Notes under the pieces: generated by a model
Told to the model about the DNA's origin: nothing
Database searches by the model: none
What the model saw: only the letters and a program-made list of their open reading frames with translations
NCBI RefSeq assembly: GCF_009738185.1
Contig: NZ_CP046509.1
Coordinates: 4,033,501 to 4,097,500, forward strand
Source: Erwinia sorbitola
GTDB taxonomy: Bacteria > Pseudomonadota > Gammaproteobacteria > Enterobacterales > Enterobacteriaceae
Direction of reading: 5' to 3'
Length of the DNA: 64,000 nt
Position numbers and translations under genes: made by a program
Part shown: one piece after another, positions 1 through 7,784 of the stretch
Position numbering within the stretch: position 1 is the stretch's first letter
Layout: every line of letters starts with the position of its first letter

Positions 1-147
1 GCCGGGCAGGAGCCGGAGCGCTCGCTGGCGGATGCCCTGCTGGCACAGGGGATTGCTGTGCATATTATTGGCGGCGCTGACGTGGCACAGGAGCTTGACG
101 CGCGGCGGGCAATCGCTCAGGGCACCCTGCTGGCGCTGGCGATATAA
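1..147 (+). CDS. fadH: 2,4-dienoyl-CoA reductase, C-terminal end (partial)
   Basis: The window opens inside a reading frame whose last 48 residues are visible, ending with TAA at 145-147. The tail contains VHIIGG, DVAQELDARRAIAQGT and LALAI, which closely match the end of the NADP/FAD-binding half of enterobacterial FadH. FadH is an FMN/FAD/iron-sulfur flavoenzyme that reduces 2,4-dienoyl-CoA during beta-oxidation of unsaturated fatty acids. In E. coli fadH also lies next to rlmG, which supports the identification. The start and most of the enzyme lie outside the window. Confidence 0.9.
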   Translation, partial: AGQEPERSLADALLAQGIAVHIIGGADVAQELDARRAIAQGTLLALAI

Positions 148-255
148 TCGACATCAGGCGGAACCCATCTTCGGTTCCGCTCTTATCCTGATAGTGTCCG
201 CCCGGTTTTCCCGGTAGCATCTTAAAGATAAAGATCTGCCTGGAAGGAAAATCCA

Positions 256-969
256 ATGTCGCTCCCTTACCACTCACCGCTTCTCTCGCGCCTGGACTGG
301 CTTGATCACACTTTTATGCCCGCAGGCGCACGCCCGCCGCAGGAGGCGATTTACAATCAGCAGCGCCATAGCGCCCGGGTCATCCTTGATGTTGATGCCC
401 TGCCGCTAAAAAGCCAGGAGGCTGATGGCCTGATTGGTAGCGGGCAACATCCCGTGGCGGTGTATACCGCTGACTGTCTGCCGATTTTGCTCGCCGACAG
501 CCGTCAACAGCAGGTGGCAGCGGTACACGGTGGGTTAAAAGGAGTGCTGAGTGGCGTGCTGATTAACGCTATTCAGCGCCTGTGCGAGCGTGGGGCAACG
601 CCAGAGAGCCTGTTTATTGCCATTGGCCCGGCGATTGGCCCCTGCTGTTACGAACTAGGACGCGAAGTGACCGACCAGGCGCAGCGGGAGGATCCTTATC
701 ATCTGGCCGGACTGATGTCATGGTCTGCCAGCCCCCCGCCTAATCCGGCTGCGGTTCGCCCACAGGCGCAGGGCACCACCGCAGGCGTGTGGTTTGACCT
801 GCCGCTGCTGGCAAAGCGTATTGCACTGCGTGCGGGGGTACCGGAAGCGCAGATTGAACTGGCCCGGATCTGTACTTATTGCATGGCGGAGGAGGTGGCA
901 AGTTATCGCCGTAACAGCCATTTCCAGCACGGTTACCAGCAACGATTTTCGTGGATTGCCAAACGTTAA
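256..969 (+). CDS. YfiH/PgeF-family (laccase-domain, polyphenol oxidase-like) paralogue
   Basis: A 237-residue protein of the YfiH/YlmD/PgeF family. Family motifs seen in order: QQRHSARV (first His), TADCLPILLAD (Cys), AAVHGGLKG (His), GPAIGPCCYELG, and a C-terminal CTYC...SYRR block. Characterised family members are purine nucleoside phosphorylase/adenosine deaminase-like enzymes or remove a misplaced L-Ser from UDP-MurNAc (PgeF). The metal-binding His/Cys residues are kept, but the usual HAGWRG is HGGLKG. The usual chromosomal yfiH lies beside rluD, so this is probably a second, divergent copy. It sits directly after fadH, and a REP array begins at the base after its stop codon. The exact substrate cannot be assigned. 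Confidence 0.75.
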   Translation: MSLPYHSPLLSRLDWLDHTFMPAGARPPQEAIYNQQRHSARVILDVDALPLKSQEADGLIGSGQHPVAVYTADCLPILLADSRQQQVAAVHGGLKGVLSGVLINAIQRLCERGATPESLFIAIGPAIGPCCYELGREVTDQAQREDPYHLAGLMSWSASPPPNPAAVRPQAQGTTAGVWFDLPLLAKRIALRAGVPEAQIELARICTYCMAEEVASYRRNSHFQHGYQQRFSWIAKR

Positions 970-1292
970 GGGCGAGGCGTGCCTCGCCCCTACGGGGGGG
1001 ACATCGCGGATATCGTGGGGGCGACAAGGGCGAGGCGTGCCTCGCCCCTACGGGGGGCATCGCGGATATCGTGGGGGCGACAAGGGCGAGGCGTGCCTTG
1101 CCCCTACGGGGGGCATCGCGGATATCGTGGGGGCGACAAGGGCGAGGCGTGCCTTGCCCCTACGGGGGGCATCGCGGATATCGTGGGGGCGACAAGGGCG
1201 AGGCGTGCCTCGCCCCTACGGGGGCTTCGGGGATATCGTGGGGGCGACAAGGGCGAGGCAGATATCGTAGGGGTCGGGCATGCCCGACCCAC
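970..1292. repeat. Tandem array of REP-containing 55-58 bp units
   Basis: Five consecutive units begin at 970, 1028, 1084, 1140 and 1196, with a truncated sixth at 1251. Spacings are 58, 56, 56, 56 and 55 bp. Each unit carries an imperfect palindrome (GGGCGAGGCGTGCCTCGCCC and variants) followed by CTAC, which on the minus strand is a GTAG-footed REP hairpin. Then comes a spacer containing GGATATCGTGGGGGCGACAA. The last unit ends in the oppositely oriented REP GTAGGGGTCGGGCATGCCCG... at about 1268-1291. The spacer's GTGGGGGCGACA looks like a decayed copy of that second REP, so the array is probably an amplified REPIN. It separates the convergent YfiH-like gene and rlmG. Confidence 0.9.
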
Positions 1293-1304
1293 AGGTTGCT
1301 GGCT

Positions 1305-2432
1305 TTAAGGCATTTTCACCGAACGCAGTACCACAAATTTCTGGTTGCTTGCCACGGTGGTACAGTTGCCAAACAGCTTCTTCATTTTGTGATAATTGTC
1401 GAGATGACGGTTACCAACAATACGCAGTTCGCCGCCATCTTGCAGACAACGGCGTGCATCACGCAACATTTGCCAGGCAATATGGTCGGTAACCGCATTC
1501 TGCTGGTGGAATGGCGGATTACACAGTACTGCATGCAGACGGTCTGAAGGATAACCGGCCAGCACGTTATTAACGCTGAACTCACTGCGCGCCAGATCTT
1601 GCGGACGGTTGGCGGTAATATTCATCCGGCTGGATGCCACCGCCATATACGACTCATCAACAAAATGCACCTGCGCCAGCGGGTTCTGCTGCAACGCCAT
1701 CAGGCCAATTACCCCATTGCCGCAGCCGAGATCGACAATCTCCCCTTCCAGATCTGACGGCAGATGCTGTAAAAAGAAGCGCGCGCCAACATCCAGGCTG
1801 CCGCGAGAAAAGACATTGGCATGGTTATGGATCTGATAATCGGTGCCGTCCAGCTGCCAGGTGGCAATCACATCGCTCGGCTTCAGCTCGGGTGCGCTGA
1901 ACGTGCAGTAAATCAGGCGGGCTTTTTTGCGCGCCAGCGAAGTCGTGGTTACGCCGAGGATTTTTTCAAACAGCTGCAAGGTTGACGTGTGGATCTCTTT
2001 CGCTTTACCGGCAGCCACAATCTGCGTTTCCGCAGTGACGACATCACGCAGCGCGCGCAGCTGGTGCTCCAGTAGCGCGAGGGTTTTTGGCACTTTAATC
2101 AGGACGCGGGCCGGAGCAGCGGGCAGCGGGCTAAGGCTGTCCAAAAGTTGCACGTCTGCTTCATCCAGATGATTCAGCGCCAGGTTCTGACGGGTCGCCT
2201 GCTGGTTGAGCCAGGAGTCGCTGATGCTGTAAACCCCCTCGCCCGCCAGTGCGCAGCCCAGCGCGCCAAAGGTGTCGTTAAAAATTAGCGTAGGGCCGCT
2301 GACCGGGGCATCGCCAAGATGCTGTAACAGATATTCGTCGGCAGCATCCCAGGCCTGCAACGGGCTTTCTTCGCGCATTTGGGGAAAACGATGCAGCGTC
2401 AGCATGCGGTTGCTTAGTTCGAGTTGGCTCAT
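1305..2432 (-). CDS. rlmG: 23S rRNA m2G1835 methyltransferase
   Basis: 375 residues, matching RlmG (YgjO). The enzyme uses S-adenosylmethionine to methylate N2 of G1835 in 23S rRNA. The N-terminal half is the degenerate RsmC/RlmG-type domain. The catalytic half carries the SAM-binding VDLGCGNGVIGL at about residues 235-246 and the NPPF motif (LCNPPFHQ) at about 305-312, typical of guanine-N2 methyltransferases. The gene faces ygjP divergently and converges on the fadH side, as in E. coli. The ATG at 2432 gives the usual family length. Confidence 0.95.
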   Translation of the reverse strand: MSQLELSNRMLTLHRFPQMREESPLQAWDAADEYLLQHLGDAPVSGPTLIFNDTFGALGCALAGEGVYSISDSWLNQQATRQNLALNHLDEADVQLLDSLSPLPAAPARVLIKVPKTLALLEHQLRALRDVVTAETQIVAAGKAKEIHTSTLQLFEKILGVTTTSLARKKARLIYCTFSAPELKPSDVIATWQLDGTDYQIHNHANVFSRGSLDVGARFFLQHLPSDLEGEIVDLGCGNGVIGLMALQQNPLAQVHFVDESYMAVASSRMNITANRPQDLARSEFSVNNVLAGYPSDRLHAVLCNPPFHQQNAVTDHIAWQMLRDARRCLQDGGELRIVGNRHLDNYHKMKKLFGNCTTVASNQKFVVLRSVKMP

Positions 2433-2514
2433 GGGATCACCTTAGTGGTAAAATTCCCGCGTTTTATCCCCTAAAACGGGCGCACAGTAAACGTTTTTCT
2501 TTACCGGAGTTGGT

Positions 2515-3018
2515 ATGTCGTCGCTTATTTATCTGCAAGGTTACCCTGAATCACTGCTGTCACAGGTACGTACGCTGATAGAACAGCAGCGTCTGTCGGA
2601 GGTGCTGAACAAGCGTTATCCCTCCTCACACAGCATCACCAGTGATAAAGCACTGTACGATTATGCACTGGATTTAAAAAACCAGTCGCTGCGCAATGCA
2701 CCACCGCTGAACAAGGTAATTTACGACAGCAAAATTAAGGTGATGAAGCACGCGCTGGGACTGCATACGGCGATTTCACGCGTGCAGGGCGGCAAGCTGA
2801 AGGCCAAAGCGGAGATCCGCGTTGCCACCATTTTCAAAAATGCCCCGGAGGCATTTCTGCGGATGATCGTGGTGCATGAGCTGGCGCATATTAAAGAGAA
2901 AGATCACAACAAGGCGTTTTACCAGCTCTGCTGCCATATGGAGCCACAGTACCATCAGCTGGAGTTTGATACACGCCTGTGGCTGACAGCACAGGCGCTG
3001 GAGGGGCGCGAGGGATAA
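2515..3018 (+). CDS. ygjP: YgjP family metal-dependent hydrolase
   Basis: 167 residues. The zinc-metallopeptidase motif HELAH at residues 121-125, followed by His131 in KDHNKAF, marks the YgjP/SprT-like fold. Work on the E. coli protein has linked it to nucleotide pyrophosphatase activity, but its cellular role is unsettled. GGAG about 6 bases upstream supports the ATG at 2515. It is divergent from rlmG with an 82-base shared promoter region, the same arrangement as in E. coli. The following gene is on the other strand, and the usual ygjQ is missing. Confidence 0.9.
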   Translation: MSSLIYLQGYPESLLSQVRTLIEQQRLSEVLNKRYPSSHSITSDKALYDYALDLKNQSLRNAPPLNKVIYDSKIKVMKHALGLHTAISRVQGGKLKAKAEIRVATIFKNAPEAFLRMIVVHELAHIKEKDHNKAFYQLCCHMEPQYHQLEFDTRLWLTAQALEGREG

Positions 3019-3038
3019 CATGATGAACGCGCGCCTGG

Positions 3039-4175
3039 CTATCGGCTGGGCAGCGATTTCACTTCGCTTTTGTTGAAGGGGATACAATCCTGTGCCGCTG
3101 CAATCAGCGCGTCATTTAGTTGCTGATCGTACTGTCTGTCGCCAGGTCTGAAGTTCATACTTTTTTTGTAAACCTCGAGCACATTAACCGGGCAAATCAA
3201 CCTGATATCTCCGAAAGAGTACATTTTCACACCATGAATAACATAGCGATCTCTGTTCTGTAGCAGAGCCAGCTTCCACTGAGTCTTATCCAGCAGCTCG
3301 ACCGGGTAATCCTTATCCTGCACCAGAAACGTATGGATTTGATAGTCAGCGACGCCTGACAGTTTCATGGTGGCATGAATAATCAATATGGGTATTGACG
3401 TAATGATCCATGACATACAGAACAGTCCTGTCAGCGCGGCGGCAATGATTTTCACTATTCTGACCGGCAACGCTGCTGTTATTTTCTCTCGCAGATAGAC
3501 AGCAACTGGAAAGAGAGCAAAAATAATGACAATGATGGAGGTAAAAGCAGCGTAAATCATTACCTTAATTTCGCCTGCATGGTCAGGAAGCTGTAACTTG
3601 CCAAAAATCAAACTTAAAGGGCAGGCATAGAGAAATGAAACTAAAAAGAGTGCAGATGGAATAAGACAGAAAAAAGTCCTGTAACCTTCCCTTTTTGTTT
3701 TTTTGTTTTTAAATCTCAATACCTCTGAAACTGCCTTTCGGTTAAAAAAATATCCGGAGAACAGTGAGATAAACAGCATTCCGCTAACCGCGATAGTGAA
3801 AACTTTCCAGCTACTGAATTTTTTCGCCTCGATAAGCCATACGGCCATAAAAAAAACCATTATCGCCAGCAGGTGAATAATTACGGAGAGCCTAATAAAG
3901 TTATCTTTAATTTTTTGATAGTTATAAAAAACTTCATTATCTTTTTTTATAATAAGGGAGATTAACAAGGAAGGTATGTAAAAAATCAGGCAAATCATGC
4001 AGACACTGCATACCAGAAACATCGCAACAACAACAAATAAGTCCTTGAAGGTAATAGACTCAAGAAAAACATCCAGCCGCCCCATGCGATTCAGATAGAG
4101 CCATATCGTCCCCAGCGCCATCAACGTGCTGATAAATGTGGGTGTCACAATTGAAATCAAAGAGGGTTTTTTCAC
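3039..4175 (-). CDS. Multi-pass membrane protein of unknown function
   Basis: 378 residues as an intact frame from a GTG at 4173-4175 preceded by TGGAGG at good spacing. About seven to eight hydrophobic helices lie between residues 8 and 270. A soluble C-terminal tail of about 110 residues follows, including the segments YSFGDIRLICPVNVLEVYKK and AAAQDCIPFNKSE. I do not recognise the family. The gene is clearly richer in A+T than its neighbours, which suggests acquisition from elsewhere. It lies downstream of lemA and ygcG on the same strand. The frame may be the second part of a longer gene interrupted at a run of six A at 4167-4172 (see the next entry). Confidence 0.6.
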   Translation of the reverse strand: MKKPSLISIVTPTFISTLMALGTIWLYLNRMGRLDVFLESITFKDLFVVVAMFLVCSVCMICLIFYIPSLLISLIIKKDNEVFYNYQKIKDNFIRLSVIIHLLAIMVFFMAVWLIEAKKFSSWKVFTIAVSGMLFISLFSGYFFNRKAVSEVLRFKNKKTKREGYRTFFCLIPSALFLVSFLYACPLSLIFGKLQLPDHAGEIKVMIYAAFTSIIVIIFALFPVAVYLREKITAALPVRIVKIIAAALTGLFCMSWIITSIPILIIHATMKLSGVADYQIHTFLVQDKDYPVELLDKTQWKLALLQNRDRYVIHGVKMYSFGDIRLICPVNVLEVYKKSMNFRPGDRQYDQQLNDALIAAAQDCIPFNKSEVKSLPSR

Positions 4176-4290
4176 GATCCTGGTTCCTCCAATCTATCGG
4201 CTTACCGGCCAACGGCCTGAACTGTTCTGCTATCCAGTACGGGCGCGGATTGAAAGCCTTCACCTTTTCTTTTTTACCCCTGACGCCCAT
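4176..4290 (-). other. Possible frameshifted N-terminal extension of the membrane-protein gene
   Basis: From an ATG at 4288-4290 a minus-strand frame reads MGVRGKKEKVKAFNPRPYWI and continues through AEQFRPLAGKPIDWRNQDRE, looking like real coding sequence. It then runs into A6 at 4167-4172 and goes out of frame with the membrane protein. Removing one A would join ...QDRE directly to KPSLISIVTPTF. The ATG lies about 30 bases after the ygcG stop, as expected for the third gene of a lemA-ygcG operon. Alternatives are a chance open frame or a separate short overlapping peptide. Confidence 0.4.
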
Positions 4291-4321
4291 ACGAAGGATC
4301 TTCGGTTTTAGCGCATGCTGG

Positions 4322-5260
4322 TTACCATTTCCCCGAAGCCCCACCACCACCGCTGCGACCACCGCCACCGCTAAAGCCACCATCACTGCCGCCAGAATCG
4401 CTGCGGTCATCGGAACGACTGTTTGAGCTGTCATCCGAACGGTCGCGGCTGCCGCCACCGCCGCCAAACAGGGTGCCGATCAGCGATGAGATGATCATCT
4501 GCACCATCAGACTGCCGCCGAACAGCAGGCCCACATTGTCACCACTGATACTCTCAACGCCCGAAGTCACCAGCGTGCTGAGAGTTGAAATGCCCGTCAC
4601 AATCCCGCTGACAAACAGCCCCCGCACCAGTGGATTACGGCGCAGGAAGAAGAACGGCAGAATCATCATGCCCAGTAGCCAGAGGCCAATGCTGCCGCCG
4701 GATAGCGTGATGGAATCATCCGATACAGGACGGGGAGCGGGTTCCGCCACCGGACGCGGCGTGGCTACAGGAGCATCCCCGGCTACCGCTACACCCAGCT
4801 GGCGCGAGATCGCTTCTACGCCCGCGACTAATCCCTGACCAAACTCACCCTGCTTAAAGCGAGGAATGATGGTGCCGTTGATCGTCTCGCTGGCCTGTAC
4901 GTCAGTAAAATCCCCTTCCAGGCCGTAACCAACTTCGATACGCACGGTACGGTCATTTTTTGCCATCACCAGCAGCAGGCCGTCATCGCGTTGTTTATCG
5001 CCGAGTTTCCATGCTTCAAATACCCGGATGGCGTACTGCTCAATGCTGTCATCGCCGGTGGTGTCAACTGTCAGGACTGCCAGCTGATGTCCGGTTTTTT
5101 TCTCCAGGGCCATAATCTGTTCGGTTATCTGCTGCGCTTCTGTCGCATTCAGCACCCCGCTCCGATCGGTAACCCGCTGCTGAAGCGTCGGGACGGGCAC
5201 CGTCGCAGCCATGCCGGTGAACGGCAAGCAGAACAGCAAAATCAGGGTAATAAATCGCAT
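4322..5260 (-). CDS. YgcG family TPM-domain protein
   Basis: 312 residues with a signal peptide (MRFITLILLFCLPFTGMAA), then a TPM domain at about 25-155. It has the family stretches DRSGVLNATEAQQI, GDKQRDDGLLLVMAKNDR and VRIEVGYGLEG. Next come a Pro-rich linker, hydrophobic segments at about 190-260, and a Gly/Ser/Asp-rich tail ending SGGGGASGKW. TPM-domain proteins are often paired with LemA; some have been described as phosphatases or envelope-associated factors, but no substrate is firmly known. It follows lemA by 9 bases on the same strand, so the two are almost certainly co-transcribed. Confidence 0.85.
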   Translation of the reverse strand: MRFITLILLFCLPFTGMAATVPVPTLQQRVTDRSGVLNATEAQQITEQIMALEKKTGHQLAVLTVDTTGDDSIEQYAIRVFEAWKLGDKQRDDGLLLVMAKNDRTVRIEVGYGLEGDFTDVQASETINGTIIPRFKQGEFGQGLVAGVEAISRQLGVAVAGDAPVATPRPVAEPAPRPVSDDSITLSGGSIGLWLLGMMILPFFFLRRNPLVRGLFVSGIVTGISTLSTLVTSGVESISGDNVGLLFGGSLMVQMIISSLIGTLFGGGGGSRDRSDDSSNSRSDDRSDSGGSDGGFSGGGGRSGGGGASGKW

Positions 5261-5269
5261 GGTTAACCC

Positions 5270-5884
5270 TTATTTGGCATGAGCTGGCGGGGTGAAATCA
5301 ACTTCAGGAGCAGTGGAGATCTGCTGCACATTTTTCGGCTGGAAGTTCTCTTTACGCTGGTAACCCATAACTTTCGCCGTCAGTGAGCCAGGGAACTGGC
5401 GGATCAACAGGTTGTACTCCTGAACCGCACGCACATAGCGCTGACGCGCCACGGTAATGCGGTTTTCCGTGCCTTCCAACTGCACCATCAGGTTGTTAAA
5501 CATTTTATCGGCTTTTAAATCGGGGTAGCGCTCGCTGATTATCAGCAGGCGAGACATGGCACTGCTCAGTTCTGACTGCGACTGCTGGTAAGCCTGCATG
5601 GTCTGTGCATCTTCCGGGGCGTTCTGTACCTGCGTCAGGCTGCCGATTTTAGCGCGGGCGTCAGCGATACTTTTAAATACCTCAGCTTCATGGCTGGCAT
5701 TGGCCTGGGCGGTAGCAACCAGATTAGGGATCAGGTCGGCACGGCGTTGATACTGATTAAGCACTTCTGACCATTCAGCGGAGACCGCTTCGTCGCGCTG
5801 TTGAATCTGGTTATAGTCACAGCCGGAAAGCCAGAACATCAAGGGCAACAGCAGTAGCCAGCGCACATGCACAAGGAATGACAT
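5270..5884 (-). CDS. lemA: LemA family lipoprotein
   Basis: 204 residues. The N-terminus is a lipoprotein signal (LPLMFWLSGC), followed by a mostly helical LemA domain. It contains RADLIPNLVATAQAN, the family signature LADLIPNLV-type motif, and YPDLKADKMFNNLM. LemA proteins are envelope proteins of unclear function, typically encoded with a TPM/YgcG partner as here. AAGGA about 8 bases upstream supports the ATG at 5884. First gene of a lemA-ygcG operon that probably also includes the membrane protein further on. Confidence 0.9.
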   Translation of the reverse strand: MSFLVHVRWLLLLPLMFWLSGCDYNQIQQRDEAVSAEWSEVLNQYQRRADLIPNLVATAQANASHEAEVFKSIADARAKIGSLTQVQNAPEDAQTMQAYQQSQSELSSAMSRLLIISERYPDLKADKMFNNLMVQLEGTENRITVARQRYVRAVQEYNLLIRQFPGSLTAKVMGYQRKENFQPKNVQQISTAPEVDFTPPAHAK

Positions 5885-5953
5885 AATTTTGTCCTTAAAA
5901 TGAAAAAGTGGCAGGCGGCATTATACAGACCCCGCCCTAACGTGCTGTTTTAG

Positions 5954-7654
5954 TCAGATAAAATCTTTCGCCTGACGGATCAGGCTGGTCTTGGTCAGGG
6001 CACCAAGATATTTACGCTCCAGCGGATTATTCAGTACCGGCAGGCGCTCCAGCGTCACCTGAGCAAAGGCATCCCAGCCCTCTTTAATGGTCTGGTTCTC
6101 ATACACCGTCGGGAAGTTGGCATCCATAACGCAGCTGACCGGTGAGGTCAGGGTGATCTCTTTATCCAGCACTTTGTGCGAGATATCGTGGATTGATACC
6201 GCCCCGAGAAACTCCCCCTGCTCACTGATCACATAGACAAAACGTTCACGTTTCAGCGAGCTAACCGCCAGCGCTTTGCCAACGGAGTCCTGCGGCGTCA
6301 GCGCCGCGCCGGAGACAATAAACTGCGAAATGATGCCGTTATCAAAATCAAACTTGGCATCGGAGCGGCTGAAGTGGCTGGTCATCACTGAATAGGTGCT
6401 GCTGGAGTGCAGGCGATAAACCGTCATTGAGGCAAGCACGCTGGCGATCATCGCCGGGAAGAGCAGACTGCTGTTAAGCGTCATCTCCAGCACCATCAGC
6501 ATCGCCATCAGCGGTGCCTGACTCACTGACGCCAGCACTGCGCCCATCCCCACGGCGGCAAACACTTCGGCATTACCGACGGGGAAACCGGCGGCGGAGG
6601 CCAGCAGCGCCACCATTTCCCCCATCAGCGCGCCAATCAGCAGCGCCGGGGTAAACAGGCCGCCGACCGCGTTAGAGCCGACGGAAATTGCCGTCGCCAG
6701 CATCTTAAGCAGCAGCAGGGCCAGCAGCACTGGCAGCAGAAAATCTCCCGCCATAATGCGCACAATTACCTCATAACCGTTGCCGAGTATCTGTGTACTG
6801 CCGATAGCCAGCGTGCCCACCAGCAGCCCCCCCAGACCGAGGCGCAGCGGCAGGCTGCTGATGGGGGCGAAGAGACGCTTACTCTGACCAATCAGCCAGA
6901 TCATCGCCCAGCCCAGCAGGCCCGCCAGCAGCCCGATCGCCACGGTCAGGGCAATGCTGCCCGGCGTCAGATCAAACTGGCTGTGAGAAAAAGGATACAT
7001 CGCAGAACGGTGCCCCAGCGACCACATGGTCAGCACCGCAACGCCGGAGGCGATAATCAGCGGGATCAGTCGCTGCATGGCAGAGATGCCAAACGCTATT
7101 TCTGCCACAAAAATCGCTGAGGCCAGCGGCGCATGATAGACAGATGACAGCCCGGCTGCGGCGGCCATCGCCACCACATCGCTGTTTTTCAGCGGCAGCG
7201 ATTTGAACCACCAGCGCCCCATCAGGCTGCCCGCTAATGCCGACAGCTGCACCATCGGCCCTTCGCGCCCGATGGAAGCACCGCTGCTGATACTGGCCAG
7301 TGAAGAGAGGCTTCGAAACAGTGAAGTGCGGGCAGGTACCGCATCCAGTTGAGCGTTGATCACTTCCAGATAATCGGTACGCACCGTCTGTTTTTGCTCA
7401 ATGGCGGTGGCATAGCGCAGGAGGAAACCGGCAATCAACCCGCCTATACCGACTATCAGCGGCCAGCAGTACCAGGGGTAAACGCGCATCGCCTGGGTGA
7501 TATCGGTCTGCCCGTTAAACACCAGGCCATCAATCAGGTTAATCGCCTCACGGAAGCCCAGCGTCACCAGGGAAGCCACCAGCCCCACCGGGATAGCGAT
7601 CAGAATGCTGATCCAGTTAAGTGCATGTTTGCTTTGCGGGCTGCGAACGCTCAT
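5954..7654 (-). CDS. CLC-family chloride channel/transporter with C-terminal CBS pair
   Basis: 566 residues. The CLC core of about ten or more membrane segments occupies residues 15-425. It shows SGASIGREGPMVQLSALAG (gating glutamate in GREGP) and NAVGGLFTPALLIGALMGE (the GxFxP-type selectivity motif). A pair of CBS domains fills about 440-566. E. coli ClcB (about 418 residues) lacks the CBS domains, so this is a longer ClcB-like subtype. CLC proteins of bacteria exchange Cl- or F- for protons, or act as channels. GAGGGA lies before the ATG at 7654. It sits in the accessory block next to lemA. Confidence 0.88.
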   Translation of the reverse strand: MSVRSPQSKHALNWISILIAIPVGLVASLVTLGFREAINLIDGLVFNGQTDITQAMRVYPWYCWPLIVGIGGLIAGFLLRYATAIEQKQTVRTDYLEVINAQLDAVPARTSLFRSLSSLASISSGASIGREGPMVQLSALAGSLMGRWWFKSLPLKNSDVVAMAAAAGLSSVYHAPLASAIFVAEIAFGISAMQRLIPLIIASGVAVLTMWSLGHRSAMYPFSHSQFDLTPGSIALTVAIGLLAGLLGWAMIWLIGQSKRLFAPISSLPLRLGLGGLLVGTLAIGSTQILGNGYEVIVRIMAGDFLLPVLLALLLLKMLATAISVGSNAVGGLFTPALLIGALMGEMVALLASAAGFPVGNAEVFAAVGMGAVLASVSQAPLMAMLMVLEMTLNSSLLFPAMIASVLASMTVYRLHSSSTYSVMTSHFSRSDAKFDFDNGIISQFIVSGAALTPQDSVGKALAVSSLKRERFVYVISEQGEFLGAVSIHDISHKVLDKEITLTSPVSCVMDANFPTVYENQTIKEGWDAFAQVTLERLPVLNNPLERKYLGALTKTSLIRQAKDFI

Positions 7655-7784
7655 CGGGTTCCCTCGGGATGATTTTCTCTATCGTGCGAGAGGTGGAAGG
7701 AAAAATCAAATATGCTGGTTTAGTCATTGCCCTGCGAAACATGCATGATAATCTGGCTTTTTTGCTAATTCGAACAGGAACGCT

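Noticed and set aside
794..1547. Long plus-strand open frames through the REP array, encoding repeated peptides such as GEACLAPTGG and RRALPLRGASR
   Set aside because: The repeat unit has no stop codon and its 56-bp period rotates through all three frames, so open frames arise automatically. No ribosome-binding site or coding bias.
4060..4467. Ala/Val-rich minus-strand frame opposite and alongside the end of ygcG
   Set aside because: Most of it is the alternate frame of the Gly/Ser/Asp repeats of ygcG. Only the part from 4290 down looked coding-like and is reported as a possible frameshifted extension.
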